Below, piece by piece: positions 44,156-52,954 of a stretch of DNA of 64,000 bases. This DNA is from Virgibacillus_N oceani_A. GTDB taxonomy: Bacteria; Bacillota; Bacilli; Bacillales; Amphibacillaceae. The stretch lies in assembly GCA_041521345.1 (NCBI GenBank), contig JBGOHB010000021.1; one strand, given 5' to 3'. The position numbers and the translations under genes are program-made. Positions within the stretch are counted from its first letter, which is position 1; each line of letters begins with the position of its first letter. The notes beneath the pieces are model-generated. The model did not search any database. It was not told the DNA's origin and worked only from the letters and a program-made list of their open reading frames with translations.

Positions 44156-44226
44156 GCGGGCCGACAAGATAATTAATACTGCAGGAATAGAAGAAAATTA
44201 AGTATTTCTGGCACTTGTCGGCTCGC
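44156..44226. repeat. Long inverted repeat downstream of tctC copy 2
   Basis: GCGGGCCGACAAG (44156-44168) and CTTGTCGGCTCGC (44214-44226) are complementary with one G-T pair. AATACT is also repeated inverted inside. The loop is about 45 nt. Its GC-rich arms contrast with the AT-rich surroundings. It has no clean T-run, so it may be a terminator of an unusual kind or a small repeat element. Confidence 0.5.
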
Positions 44227-44302
44227 ACTAATTATATAAATAAATACTTCAGTTTCAACTATTCAACAATTTTTTCTCACAGCTCAAAATAATATTAAAG
44301 TT

Positions 44303-45274
44303 CTATTCTTCTATATCGAGCTCACTAATCGTTTGTTCTATAATTGTATTCTGCTCATCCAAATAATCAGTGTATTCTTCCTGGTTCATAAAATTAACGC
44401 CAACACCGAGTGAATTTACCTCTTCAATAAACGCCTCGTCCTGAGCAATCTCCTCGAATTGTTCACTTAAATACGCAATGATTTCAGGATCAGTTCCCTC
44501 AGGTGCTACATATCCGCGGTTCAGCCCAAATGTGACATCGTATCCGGCTTCAGTAAATGTCGGTACATCTGGCAAATGATCCAGACGTTCCTCTGTTCCC
44601 ACTGCGATATAGTTCATGTGGCCTGCTTCAACAAATTCAATGGTAGATGGATAGTCAACAATAACTGCTTCCACATGTCCTCCCGCCAACGCCTGTACGG
44701 CTTCTCCCATACCTTCATAACCGACGAGATTATACGCTATATCCAATTCTTGTCCGACTTGCTCCAGCCAAACACGTGGTATACCGCTGACTGTTCCGCC
44801 AAAGTTTATTTCATTTTCCTGACCGTATTCCACGAAATCTTCCAGTGACTCAATACCTGTTTCCGATGAAACGGCAATGATCTGATAGGATGTTGTCATG
44901 GAAGCGATCGGTTCAAAATCATCATAGTTTATATCAGTTACGCCTGAATGGTGTGCCACAAGATGCCCATCGTGAATTTGCCCGATATGGTATCCATTTG
45001 CATCCTTTTCCAGTAATTCCTCCGCCCCAACTGTACCGCCAACACCCGGTACGTTAACAACCACCATTTCTTCTCCAATCTCTTCAGAAGCATAATCAGT
45101 AACAATCCGACCTTCCAGGTCACTTCCACCACCCGGATCCCACGGAATAATTGTCTCTATTTCACGATTTGGATAATTTTCAGCAGAATCATCATTCCCG
45201 CATGCTGCTAGAAACAGCAATAGCGAGGAAACGATAAGTAGTCCGGTAATGAAACGAAATTTATTTCCCCCCAT
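44303..45274 (-). CDS. tctC: TctC-family substrate-binding lipoprotein (copy 2)
   Basis: 323 residues with lipobox FLAAC. The body parallels copy 1 almost segment by segment (ETIIPWDPGGGSDLEGR, NVPGVGGTVGAEELLEK, GTVSGIPRVWLEQ, YVAPEGTDPEIIAYL). It may bind the same or a related carboxylate and use the TctAB permease encoded after copy 1. A promoter and a cre-like site lie upstream. Confidence 0.92.
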   Translation of the reverse strand: MGGNKFRFITGLLIVSSLLLFLAACGNDDSAENYPNREIETIIPWDPGGGSDLEGRIVTDYASEEIGEEMVVVNVPGVGGTVGAEELLEKDANGYHIGQIHDGHLVAHHSGVTDINYDDFEPIASMTTSYQIIAVSSETGIESLEDFVEYGQENEINFGGTVSGIPRVWLEQVGQELDIAYNLVGYEGMGEAVQALAGGHVEAVIVDYPSTIEFVEAGHMNYIAVGTEERLDHLPDVPTFTEAGYDVTFGLNRGYVAPEGTDPEIIAYLSEQFEEIAQDEAFIEEVNSLGVGVNFMNQEEYTDYLDEQNTIIEQTISELDIEE

Positions 45275-45374
45275 ATGTAAGCTCTCCTCTTTTTTAAATT
45301 CTTCACCTGTTTTCCATGGTGTATATTCAATTTTTATTGCTTTATCGCATCAAAGCAATTTGACAATTTATGAT

Positions 45375-45403
45375 ATTATAACTCATCAATAACTTACAGT
45401 CAA
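45375..45403 (-). promoter_or_regulatory. Sigma-A promoter of tctC copy 2
   Basis: TTGACT-N17-TATAAT on the minus strand. The spacer and the -10 region (TTATAATATCATAA) resemble those of copy 1, so the promoter was duplicated with the gene. Confidence 0.7.
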
Positions 45404-45467
45404 TCAGTATTTTGTAAAAAATTCATTCTTTTTGTCTGGTTTAATTACATAAATGCTTACATCATGT

Positions 45468-45481
45468 TGTAAGCGAATACA
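45468..45481. promoter_or_regulatory. cre-like CcpA site upstream of tctC copy 2
   Basis: TGTAAGCGAATACA matches 13 of 14 positions of TGWAANCGNTNWCA. It lies about 65 bp upstream of the -35 box. No equivalent was seen before copy 1. Confidence 0.5.
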
Positions 45482-46081
45482 AGATGCTATTATCGGAGCG
45501 TAAAATTAGTATTCACTATTTACAATTCGTTTATCCAACCGTTAAAGAAGAAAAGAATTAATTGACAATAAAACAGAAAAGCTATAAGACACCAATTCAT
45601 AATATTGGAAAATTTTGAATCAGAATATTAAATATATTTCGTCTAAAACAACTTAATTGTAATTGTCATTTATTATGAGATAAATGTCAAATTCAAGTTG
45701 TCACCTGTAATAAATTTAATTTCTTTTTATTCCGTTACATCAAAACTTAGTGTATATTTTATCTATATTTCCATAGCTTTTTCATTATCCAGGTCATTAT
45801 AAAGTATTCGTTTTTTTGTACAAATTGTATAAAAAATTGATTCAGCAAAACCTATATTGACAAAAAAATTCGGGGGAGGGTGGTCACAGGCACTTCTAAA
45901 AAGCAGACTACCCTAATTTCCCAAATATTCTTCCACTCCTTCTGCCGCGCTGTATGCCAATGCACCAACGTACATATCGGGTGATAATTTGGAAAATGAT
46001 GAAAAGCAGAAACACCTCTCTTACACAATCGACCGTAGAGTTGGGCATAAACAGGAATGAGCCAACAAATCTAGCAACAAA

Positions 46082-46120
46082 AAAACACAGCACTCCAAAC
46101 TTTAATGAAGTACTGTGCTT
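46082..46120 (-). terminator. Terminator of the nucleoside transporter gene
   Basis: ACACAGCACT and AGTACTGTGCT pair with one mismatch. On the minus strand a T7 run follows. It lies about 45 bp after the stop of the nupC-like gene. Confidence 0.75.
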
Positions 46121-46161
46121 AACAATCACTTTCTTTTTATCGAAGGAAAACTGGAACGCTT

Positions 46162-47376
46162 TTAGAAAAACATCCCTGCTATAGCTCCACTCATCAGGTT
46201 TGCCAGCGTTCCTGCCAACACGGCACGGATCGCATATTTAGCTACAGTGGAACGCTTTGGCGGGGCGATTCCTCCTAGCGTTCCCAGTAGAATAGCGGTC
46301 GATCCAATATTGGCAAAACCACATAAGGAGAAACTGATGATCATATTTGATTTGGCAGTCATATTCACCATTTCCGGTGCAAATGCAGTATAAGCAACCA
46401 TTTCATTCACAACCAGTTTTTGACCTAAGAAAGAACCGGCCAGAACGGCATCCTGCCATGGAATACCCATCACAAATGCAATTGGTGCCAGAATAACCCC
46501 GAATATGTTTTCAATGGTTAAGCCTTCCAGGCCGAACATTCCTCCGGCGCCACCTAAAATTAAGTTAAGTAATGCAATCAGAGAAATAAAAGCGATCAGC
46601 ATACCACCAACACTCAAAGCAATTTTCAGCCCGTCGGAGGCTCCTTTGGCTGCTGCATCAATCACATTTTGCGCGTCTCTGTTCTTCTCCAGTTCTATTT
46701 TGTCCGTTGTTTCGCTTTTCTCTGTTTCCGGTACAATTATTTTTGCCATCAAAAGCCCCGCAGGAGCAGCCATAAAACTTGCTGCCAGCAAATAATCCAA
46801 TGGGATCCCGAGCGCATAAAACCCGGCCAGATTGGCGCCCGAAACAGTTGCCAGTCCACCTGTCATAACCGTAAATATTTCTGAATTCGTCATACGGCCG
46901 ATATAAGGTTTTACTACCAGCGGAGCTTCAGTTTGACCGACAAAAATATTTGCAGCAGCAGAAATAGACTCCGCCTTACTTGTTTTTAACAGACGGGAAA
47001 ACATTCCGCCCAGCCATTGAATGATAACTTGCATAATTCCTATGTGATATAAAACGGCTATTAATGAAGCAAAAAAGACAATAACAGGCAGTACCTGGAA
47101 AGCAAAAACAAAACCAATACCTTCCCCTTCAAGAACGCCACCGAACACAAAATTAATACCTGCTTCAGAAGTTTCGATAACGCTTCCAACTATATCCGTG
47201 AACCACATTAATACATTGTTTCCGACTTCCCATTTAAGTACGATGAATGCAAATGACACTTGGATTGCCAAGGCAATGAGAATAGTCCTAAACTTAATTG
47301 CCCGTCGGTTAACAGAAAATAAGAATGCTATACAAAGAATAGCGACCATCCCTGCAAGCCCCCACAAGATATTCAT
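46162..47376 (-). CDS. nupC: NupC-type concentrative nucleoside transporter
   Basis: 404 residues, CNT family. FVGQTEAPLVVKPYI, MTNSEIFTVMTGGLATVSG and FSLCGFANIGSTAILLGTLGGIAP are the nucleoside- and sodium/proton-site motifs. It imports nucleosides across the cytoplasmic membrane. Next to psuGK it probably takes up pseudouridine, though common nucleosides are not excluded. A 195-bp MITE-like insert lies between it and psuK. Confidence 0.92.
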   Translation of the reverse strand: MNILWGLAGMVAILCIAFLFSVNRRAIKFRTILIALAIQVSFAFIVLKWEVGNNVLMWFTDIVGSVIETSEAGINFVFGGVLEGEGIGFVFAFQVLPVIVFFASLIAVLYHIGIMQVIIQWLGGMFSRLLKTSKAESISAAANIFVGQTEAPLVVKPYIGRMTNSEIFTVMTGGLATVSGANLAGFYALGIPLDYLLAASFMAAPAGLLMAKIIVPETEKSETTDKIELEKNRDAQNVIDAAAKGASDGLKIALSVGGMLIAFISLIALLNLILGGAGGMFGLEGLTIENIFGVILAPIAFVMGIPWQDAVLAGSFLGQKLVVNEMVAYTAFAPEMVNMTAKSNMIISFSLCGFANIGSTAILLGTLGGIAPPKRSTVAKYAIRAVLAGTLANLMSGAIAGMFF

Positions 47377-47757
47377 TATATTCTTCCCCCTTTCAGGTTA
47401 CTTTGAAGAAAATATCATTAATCATACAGCTCAAAATCACTGTGCATAATTTTCACTAAAAAACTTTCCGTTTGTCAGGCGGGTGCATCCCATCAAAAAT
47501 AAAATGAAGGGAATGTACTGCCCACGTTCGGCACATCGTTAACACATTTAGCTTTAATATATACTATTTAACCAACTTCTGTAATTTGAACCTCAATTAG
47601 TATGACGCCATGAATCAAAAAGTTAAAATATATACAATGCAAAATGGTGAATTTTGGCGATTGTGCTTCAGAGATTGTAAATAAATGTTTAATAGGCTCA
47701 CGTGCCGAATGTGGGGTACTGCTCCACACCAACGTTTTTTTATAAGACTCGTCTTTA
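47377..47757. other. Region between psuK and nupC
   Basis: 381 bp without a gene. More than half is the MITE-like element at 47521-47715. No clear promoter for nupC was found. Confidence 0.5.
47521..47715. mobile_element. MITE-like element with 14-bp terminal inverted repeats
   Basis: CCCACGTTCGGCAC at 47521-47534 is repeated inverted as GTGCCGAATGTGGG at 47702-47715 (13 of 14 match). The element is flanked on both sides by the direct repeat GTACTG (47515-47520 and 47716-47721), as expected for a target-site duplication. The 167-bp interior is AT-rich and codes for nothing recognisable. The parent transposase family is not known to me from these ends. Confidence 0.65.
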
Positions 47758-48624
47758 TTATTCGGGTAATGCACCGAAATAAGTAACTGTATGAGATGAA
47801 ACTGCTATAGCACGTTTCGCTGATTCTACAACATCCTTTGTCTTCCAGTACGTAGCTAGAAAACTTCCGGCAAATGAGTCTCCTGCAGCAGTCGTATCTA
47901 CTACATCCACTTTAGGCGGAACTAATTCCTTTAACGCATCGCCTTGATAAAAAAGGCAGCCTTTATTACCCATGGTCAGTATAGGCACAGACACATATTC
48001 CTGGAGATTTTCAATAATTTTTTTCGGCTCTTTCTCACCTGTAAGTAGGACGCCTTCATCATAATTTGGGAAAAAGAAAGTGACACCCTCCAGAAAATCC
48101 AGAAATGCTTCTTTATTTTCTTTCAAAAAGTAAGTGGAACTCGGATCGACACTAATTGGAATACTGGATGCAATAGCTTCTTCCTTTACCTTCAACGCAG
48201 CTTTTTTGGTCGAATCCGAAAAAAAACTATATCCCGACAAATAGACAAGCTCACTGTTGTCCAATCCCTGAATATCCGCCTCGGCTAGATTCAGATTGGC
48301 GCCTCTGTCTGTTATCATCGATCTTTCCCCATCATTACTGTCAACCATCAGCACAATAGAGCCGGTTTTTTCACTTCCATCCTTTGTAACTAGCGGGGTG
48401 ACCCCTTGTTTTTTCGATTCCTCAATTAAATAATTACCAAAAGGATCGTCGCCAACTTTACCGACTAACTGGCAATCCACACCTTCACGCCGAACAAAGG
48501 AGGCCACGTTGTTCGCCTGGCCGCCCGGACGGAAATGAATATTTCCATCCGTATCCGTGCCGAGATTGGTTTTCTCCTTTTTCACCAGAATATCGATTAC
48601 TAAATCACCGACTACTGTAATCAT
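47758..48624 (-). CDS. psuK: Pseudouridine kinase (PfkB family)
   Basis: 288-residue PfkB sugar/nucleoside kinase: ITVVGDLVIDILVKK at the N-terminus, FRPGGQANNVASFV, and the catalytic base in VDTTAAGDSFAGSFLA near residue 250. It phosphorylates pseudouridine to pseudouridine 5-phosphate. PfkB enzymes differ in substrate; the psuG gene overlapping it by 4 bp makes pseudouridine the best assignment. Confidence 0.9.
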   Translation of the reverse strand: MITVVGDLVIDILVKKEKTNLGTDTDGNIHFRPGGQANNVASFVRREGVDCQLVGKVGDDPFGNYLIEESKKQGVTPLVTKDGSEKTGSIVLMVDSNDGERSMITDRGANLNLAEADIQGLDNSELVYLSGYSFFSDSTKKAALKVKEEAIASSIPISVDPSSTYFLKENKEAFLDFLEGVTFFFPNYDEGVLLTGEKEPKKIIENLQEYVSVPILTMGNKGCLFYQGDALKELVPPKVDVVDTTAAGDSFAGSFLATYWKTKDVVESAKRAIAVSSHTVTYFGALPE

Positions 48625-49520
48625 TTATAATACTCCTTTGCAATCTGTGCAGCGGTTCTAGCATTATTAATCATTAGCGCAAAGTTTGCTTTGACACTCT
48701 TTCCTTCCGTCTGGTCTTTAATACGGGAAAGCAGGAATGGTGTTACTTGTTTGCCGGATATCCCATTTTCATCGGCTTCTTTCAGCGCTTCCTTAATCGT
48801 TTTATCAATAACTTCCGGTTCCAGCTCTTCCTCTTCCGGGATAGGGACAACTACGGAAACCGCATGATTCATATTCAGGTCATCCTGTGTTTTCAGCAAT
48901 TGGACCAGGGATTGCTTGTCTATTTTTTGTACTGGCAGACCGGAATCCCTTGTATAAAAGCTTGGATATTTATCTGTCTCATATCCATATACAGGGACAC
49001 CATTTGTTTCCAAATACTCCACCGTCTTCGGTATATCAAGGATGGATTTAACACCGGCACTGACCACACATACTTTTGTTTTTGCCAACGTTAGCAAATC
49101 TGCTGAAATATCATAACTTTCATTTACACCATAATGGACACCGCCGAGTCCGCCAGTGGCAAAAAAGCGCAGGCCAGCTAATTCAGCTGCATACATTGTT
49201 GCTGCTACGGTAGTTGCTCCGGTTTGTTTACTGGATAATACCTTTGGAATATCATGAATACTTGTTTTGAATGCATCCGGGGATTTACCCAACAACTCAA
49301 TTTCATCCTCTGTCAAGCCGACATGGATATGCCCATCTATTATAGCAATGGTTGCAGGTATTGCTCCCTCTTCTCGAATTGTTTTTTCCACTTCCATTGC
49401 TAGCTCCACATTTTGCGGATAAGGAAAACCGTGGGAAATAATGGTGGACTCAAGTGCTACAACCGGCTTTCCTTCATCCAGCGCTGTTTGAACTTCTTCA
49501 TTGATTTTTAAGTATTGCAT
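48621..49520 (-). CDS. psuG: Pseudouridine-5-phosphate glycosidase
   Basis: 299 residues of the PsuG/IndA family. Typical blocks are VALESTIISHGFPYPQN, ATIAIIDGHIHVGL, TGATTVAATMYAAELAGLRFFATGGLGGVHYG, VVSAGVKSILDIPKTVEYLET and MNHAVSVVVPIP. It splits pseudouridine 5-phosphate into uracil and ribose 5-phosphate. It starts from an ATG after GGAGGT and overlaps psuK by 4 bp. A sequence resembling the regulator's operator lies inside this gene. Confidence 0.93.
   Translation of the reverse strand: MQYLKINEEVQTALDEGKPVVALESTIISHGFPYPQNVELAMEVEKTIREEGAIPATIAIIDGHIHVGLTEDEIELLGKSPDAFKTSIHDIPKVLSSKQTGATTVAATMYAAELAGLRFFATGGLGGVHYGVNESYDISADLLTLAKTKVCVVSAGVKSILDIPKTVEYLETNGVPVYGYETDKYPSFYTRDSGLPVQKIDKQSLVQLLKTQDDLNMNHAVSVVVPIPEEEELEPEVIDKTIKEALKEADENGISGKQVTPFLLSRIKDQTEGKSVKANFALMINNARTAAQIAKEYYK
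49080..49099. promoter_or_regulatory. Operator-like sequence inside psuG
   Basis: TTTTGCCA-ACGT-TAGCAAAT matches 17 of 20 positions of the LacI operator at 50666-50685. It could be an auxiliary site for looping, or chance. Confidence 0.4.
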
Positions 49521-49629
49521 AGTAATAATACCTCCAATAAATGATTTATAGTGTTTATATAATGATTAACGGATAAAAATACAAATAATATGGTTCACCC
49601 TCTTCAGCAGGCAAGCAACCGTGTTTGAG

Positions 49630-50631
49630 TTAGAGGGATTGTCTTTTAACCAGTTTAGGGTAATGAATTTTTTGCTCCGATTCATGCTGTTTTTCCATAA
49701 TTTGATCAATAAGCAGGGTTAATGAAGATTTGGCAATATCCTGTTTCGGCTGAGCAATCGTTGTTAAGCCTGGAAAGAGGTAGGCACTCATTTTCAAATT
49801 ATCAATGCCAAGTACACCCGCTTCTTTCCCAATTTTGATTCCCTTCTCCTGAAGTGCTAGATATACCGCAATCGCTCGCTCATCACCAGAAACAAAGAAA
49901 GAATCCGCATGGTTTTCATCCAATAATTCCAATGTTTTAAGGTATACTGCTTCCAGGGTGGATAACCCGAAGAAAACGCCGCCGGTCTGGCCTTTTTCCT
50001 GAAAAAACTGTTGAAACCCTTTGGCCCGTTTCTGATTAATGATGGAATCCTCTTTTCCTAAAAATAACTTTGTGGATGCATAGCCATGTGTATGTATCGT
50101 TTGGGCACCAAGGTATCCTACATGAAAATTATCAACCCCGACATAGGAAAAATCAACCTCATGCTGACTGTCGCCTATTAATACAAATGGCGTATTACTT
50201 TCCTTTAAATAGCTGACACGCTGATCATTATTGATAGGGTCAAAGATGATTGCACCGTCACATAGTTTATGTTTCACAAGATAAAACCCATCATTATCGT
50301 CATGCTTAAAACTATCCGGTGACGAAGCGGATATAACCACCCGATAATTGTAGTGTTTCGCAAGAAGGTGGATTTCATTCAAAACTTCATTATGGTAGGC
50401 ACCCCAATATTCCCCGTGACGCCAGTCAATAAATACCACAATCTGATTCGTTTTTTGCTCCTTTAAACTTCTGGCTACAAAATTCACCGTAAAACCCAAT
50501 TCTTCAATTGCATTTTGTACTCTTATGCGTGTGGATGGTTTCACATTTGGATGTTGATTAATCACGCGTGAAACGGTGCGTACAGAAGTCCGGCTTCGCT
50601 CTGCGACATCTTTTATCGTAACTTTCAGCAT
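49630..50631 (-). CDS. LacI-family transcriptional regulator of pseudouridine salvage
   Basis: 333 residues. The HTH at 5-30 (TIKDVAERSRTSVRTVSRVINQHPNVK) and the hinge region are followed by a periplasmic-binding-like effector domain (SFFVSGDERAIAVYLALQEKG, GVLGIDNLKMSAYLFPGLTTI). It probably represses itself and psuGK/nupC and is released by pseudouridine or its phosphate; the ligand is inference. A near-perfect operator overlaps the start region of its own transcript. Confidence 0.9.
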   Translation of the reverse strand: MLKVTIKDVAERSRTSVRTVSRVINQHPNVKPSTRIRVQNAIEELGFTVNFVARSLKEQKTNQIVVFIDWRHGEYWGAYHNEVLNEIHLLAKHYNYRVVISASSPDSFKHDDNDGFYLVKHKLCDGAIIFDPINNDQRVSYLKESNTPFVLIGDSQHEVDFSYVGVDNFHVGYLGAQTIHTHGYASTKLFLGKEDSIINQKRAKGFQQFFQEKGQTGGVFFGLSTLEAVYLKTLELLDENHADSFFVSGDERAIAVYLALQEKGIKIGKEAGVLGIDNLKMSAYLFPGLTTIAQPKQDIAKSSLTLLIDQIMEKQHESEQKIHYPKLVKRQSL

Positions 50632-50665
50632 TCATACCTACTCCCAATAAAAAAATGACTTATGA

Positions 50666-50685
50666 TTTTGCCATCGTTGGCAAAA
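50666..50685. promoter_or_regulatory. LacI-type operator
   Basis: TTTTGCCA-TCGT-TGGCAAAA is a perfect inverted repeat with a CG centre, the standard LacI-family layout. It starts just downstream of the predicted transcription start of the regulator gene and would give autorepression of the locus. Confidence 0.75.
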
Positions 50686-50697
50686 TATTATACTTTT

Positions 50698-50726
50698 ACT
50701 ATATTATATTTCTCATTGTTTGTAAA
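50698..50726 (-). promoter_or_regulatory. Sigma-A promoter of the LacI regulator gene
   Basis: TTTACA-N17-TATAGT on the minus strand, with the operator about 12 bp downstream of the -10 box. Confidence 0.6.
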
Positions 50727-51142
50727 CCCTTGCAATGTGTGATTTTTGCATGCCCGTTATTTCTTGTTTTCGTTTGTTCCAAAACAATATATCACGGCGT
50801 TTCGAGCTACTGCTTATAAAACAGTAGATATTATATTCTGTGCTGTGTTTCTTCATTATCCACCTCAGAAGGAATCTCTGCTGCAACGCTCTTCGCCCCT
50901 TCCACTTCGCGGGCAGCCTCTTCCCTCTTCTGGCGATGATTTGACCCGATGCCCGACCCTGGGCTTTCTTCACCATTTTTGCTGGTTTTAGATATTGGGT
51001 AAGGAATCTAAAACACTCAGTTCTACAGTCGAAAGGATAATTCTTGAAACCTAATTCAGTGCAAGTAATAACAACCGGGACGACAGATTCCAATTCGACA
51101 AAATTCGAGCTTTTTCGGAGTGACAGTGGTAGACCCCCTCAG
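50727..51142. other. Intergenic region without a convincing gene
   Basis: About 415 bp. Reading frames exist on the minus strand, but none has a ribosome site, family motif or usual composition. A stretch at 50860-50990 is richer in GC and, in one minus frame, rich in Glu and Ala, so it could be a remnant of a coding region. Confidence 0.4.
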
Positions 51143-51400
51143 CTATTTTTTTATCATATCTTTTAATAGAACTGGTCTGACTGGGGTTTGTGCACGCTGG
51201 AGCACGGGCTTTGTATCTTTGCCAAGTCTTGATTCCAGCATGTCGCGGACGATTGGCTGGCAAACCCTTCCCTGGCAAAATCCCATTCCAACCCGGACTC
51301 TTTTTTTTATTCCGGGAATACTGCTGGCACCTTCATCTATCGCTTCTAAAATATCTGAAAGACGAATACCTTCACACCTGCAGATTATCATGTCCTTCAT
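51143..51400 (-). CDS. BFD-like [2Fe-2S] protein
   Basis: About 85 residues with four cysteines in the BFD arrangement: MIICRCEG at the N-terminus and GFCQGRVC near residue 50. BFD-like domains bind a [2Fe-2S] cluster and usually form the C-terminal part of the alpha subunit in HcnB-type dehydrogenases. Here the domain is a separate gene whose ATG overlaps the stop of the HcnB-like gene by 4 bp (51397-51400). It should be an electron-transfer subunit of that complex. Confidence 0.85.
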   Translation of the reverse strand: MKDMIICRCEGIRLSDILEAIDEGASSIPGIKKRVRVGMGFCQGRVCQPIVRDMLESRLGKDTKPVLQRAQTPVRPVLLKDMIKK

Positions 51401-52608
51401 CTTATGCCTTCTTTCTCCCAAATTGTATTCATTTTTTCTCTGCCCGCATCAATTTCAGGCAAAAAGCGCAGTGGAGCTATTTTTCGTGCTTCTTCCACTT
51501 TTTTCATCGCTTTATCCACAGTCATCGAACCTGATGTCCCAAGTGATTCCAGGATGGATATGGCTGAAAGCTTCCCCTGGGCCATCGCGACCTTTGCTCC
51601 TTCGATTCCGGTTATATTCCCTGCTACAAATAACCCATCTACCTGTGTGGACATATCCTCGCCATGCAATGGGACAGTCCCTCCCAATTCAGGAATGTCA
51701 ACAAGCCGGCAGCCTGTTGTCTGTGCAAGATCAACGAGTGGGTATAAACCAGCCGATAAACATACTGTATCTACCTCAACCCGCTCCACATCCCCTACCG
51801 GTTCCCCATCTACAGTCACAGATTGTAGCAAAACTGCTTCAACTTGCCCTTCTCCTTCAATCTTCACCACGGACTTGCGCAAGTGAATAGGTACCCCGTT
51901 CACCTTTAGAAAGTTGAACCGCAATGTGCGAGCGATTAATCGGGGAAATCGTGCCAATGCAAATTTGCCAAACCTGCGCACAAATGCATTCGGTGCCAGC
52001 CCGGCAACATCAGTTAGCAGTAATGTTGTATCTGCCGGAGAATGACGGTAACCCAAAGCAGGGGTAAATGACGGTAAGGCCATGCCAGCTACATCGATGC
52101 CAGCATTTTTCATCTCGATCATGACAGATAGAGAAAGCGGGTCGACTCCTGCTATCATCACCCGCTTCCCCACAGCAATATGATGTAAATTCGTAAATGT
52201 TTGGGCAGCTCCTATACTTATCGCACCTGGCAACGTCCAGCCGGGAATCGGCAACGCTTTTTCTATCGAACCTGTCGCTAATAATAATGCGCTGGCGGAA
52301 ACTGTATTTACTTCTGCACCGGTTATAGCTATTTCCCATTTCCTACTGACAGACCATGCGGTCACCCCGGTAAAAATTTGAACCCCGAGTGCACGCGCTT
52401 TTTCTGCCAATTGTTCTGCCACTTTCTTTCCGTTCCAGACCCTTTCATCAGGCGGGGCATTGGGATCTTCATAATGCTGTCCCAGTAATCTCCCGCCCGG
52501 CCGGTAATATTCATCTATCACAGCTACCGATAAACCGTTCTGCATGATTTCTATGGCAGCGGTTAACCCAGCGGGGCCTGCTCCGATAATCGCCACATCA
52601 ACTTTCAT
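51397..52608 (-). CDS. FAD/NAD(P)-binding dehydrogenase subunit (HcnB / hydroxyproline dehydrogenase alpha type)
   Basis: About 403 residues. The N-terminal FAD motif is VAIIGAGPAGLTAAIE; a second dinucleotide motif begins GKRVMIAGVDPLSLSV; the C-terminal part has GLFVAGNITGIEGAKVAMAQGKLSA. The whole is like the alpha subunit of D-hydroxyproline dehydrogenase, octopine/nopaline oxidase and hydrogen cyanide synthase, which oxidise D- or N-substituted amino acids. The ATG at 52608 has AAGGAG upstream and overlaps the preceding [2Fe-2S] gene by 11 bp. Substrate unknown; the racemase-like gene in the cluster points to a D-amino acid. Confidence 0.87.
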   Translation of the reverse strand: MKVDVAIIGAGPAGLTAAIEIMQNGLSVAVIDEYYRPGGRLLGQHYEDPNAPPDERVWNGKKVAEQLAEKARALGVQIFTGVTAWSVSRKWEIAITGAEVNTVSASALLLATGSIEKALPIPGWTLPGAISIGAAQTFTNLHHIAVGKRVMIAGVDPLSLSVMIEMKNAGIDVAGMALPSFTPALGYRHSPADTTLLLTDVAGLAPNAFVRRFGKFALARFPRLIARTLRFNFLKVNGVPIHLRKSVVKIEGEGQVEAVLLQSVTVDGEPVGDVERVEVDTVCLSAGLYPLVDLAQTTGCRLVDIPELGGTVPLHGEDMSTQVDGLFVAGNITGIEGAKVAMAQGKLSAISILESLGTSGSMTVDKAMKKVEEARKIAPLRFLPEIDAGREKMNTIWEKEGIR

Positions 52609-52921
52609 CTTCCATTTCTCCTTCATGCACAGAAGCGCTGCCTGAAAATACTTCTATTCCTTGGCTGTTTGGTGTCAAACAAGTACGAACGTTGGGAACC
52701 CCGTTCACTTCAGCACGACATTCGTAGCAATGACCAATGCCGCATAATATCCCCCGGTTTTCTCCTGTTATTTCACACGTACGTATTGTTCTGATCCCAT
52801 TGGCAAGCAAGGAAGCCGCGATAGGTTCCCCTTCATAGCCGGTTAATTTTTTATGATTAAAATAAAATTCAATGGTTTTTTGTTTTGCTTCCGAATGCCC
52901 CAGCCTGTATGTATTTGCCAA
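52598..52921 (-). CDS. (2Fe-2S)-binding subunit (HcnA / gamma type)
   Basis: 107 residues of plant-ferredoxin-like fold. The cluster cysteines are in GILCGIGHCYECRAEVNG and VRTCLTP. It is the small FeS subunit of an HcnABC-type amino acid dehydrogenase. It lies 33 bp after the FAD-oxidase-type gene and overlaps the HcnB-like gene. Confidence 0.88.
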   Translation of the reverse strand: MANTYRLGHSEAKQKTIEFYFNHKKLTGYEGEPIAASLLANGIRTIRTCEITGENRGILCGIGHCYECRAEVNGVPNVRTCLTPNSQGIEVFSGSASVHEGEMEDES

Positions 52922-52954
52922 TATGTATCACTCCTTCAATACCATAATACGCGG

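Larger units (their letters stand above)
43920..44302. other. Intergenic region between tandem tctC genes
   Basis: 383 bp, AT-rich, with the tctC1 promoter and a long hairpin, both listed. No gene is seen. Confidence 0.5.
45275..46081. other. AT-rich intergenic region
   Basis: About 800 bp with the tctC2 promoter and cre-like site near one end. Between 45482 and 46080 I find no convincing gene, RNA or repeat. Confidence 0.5.

Noticed and set aside
44205..44225. Possible sigma-54 promoter TGGCACTTG... on the plus strand
   Set aside because: The spacing from GG to GC does not fit; the TGGCAC is part of the inverted repeat.
50713..51093. 126-codon minus-strand frame between the LacI gene and the FeS cluster
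   Set aside because: No ribosome site, basic and unusual composition, no family motif; it overlaps the regulator promoter.
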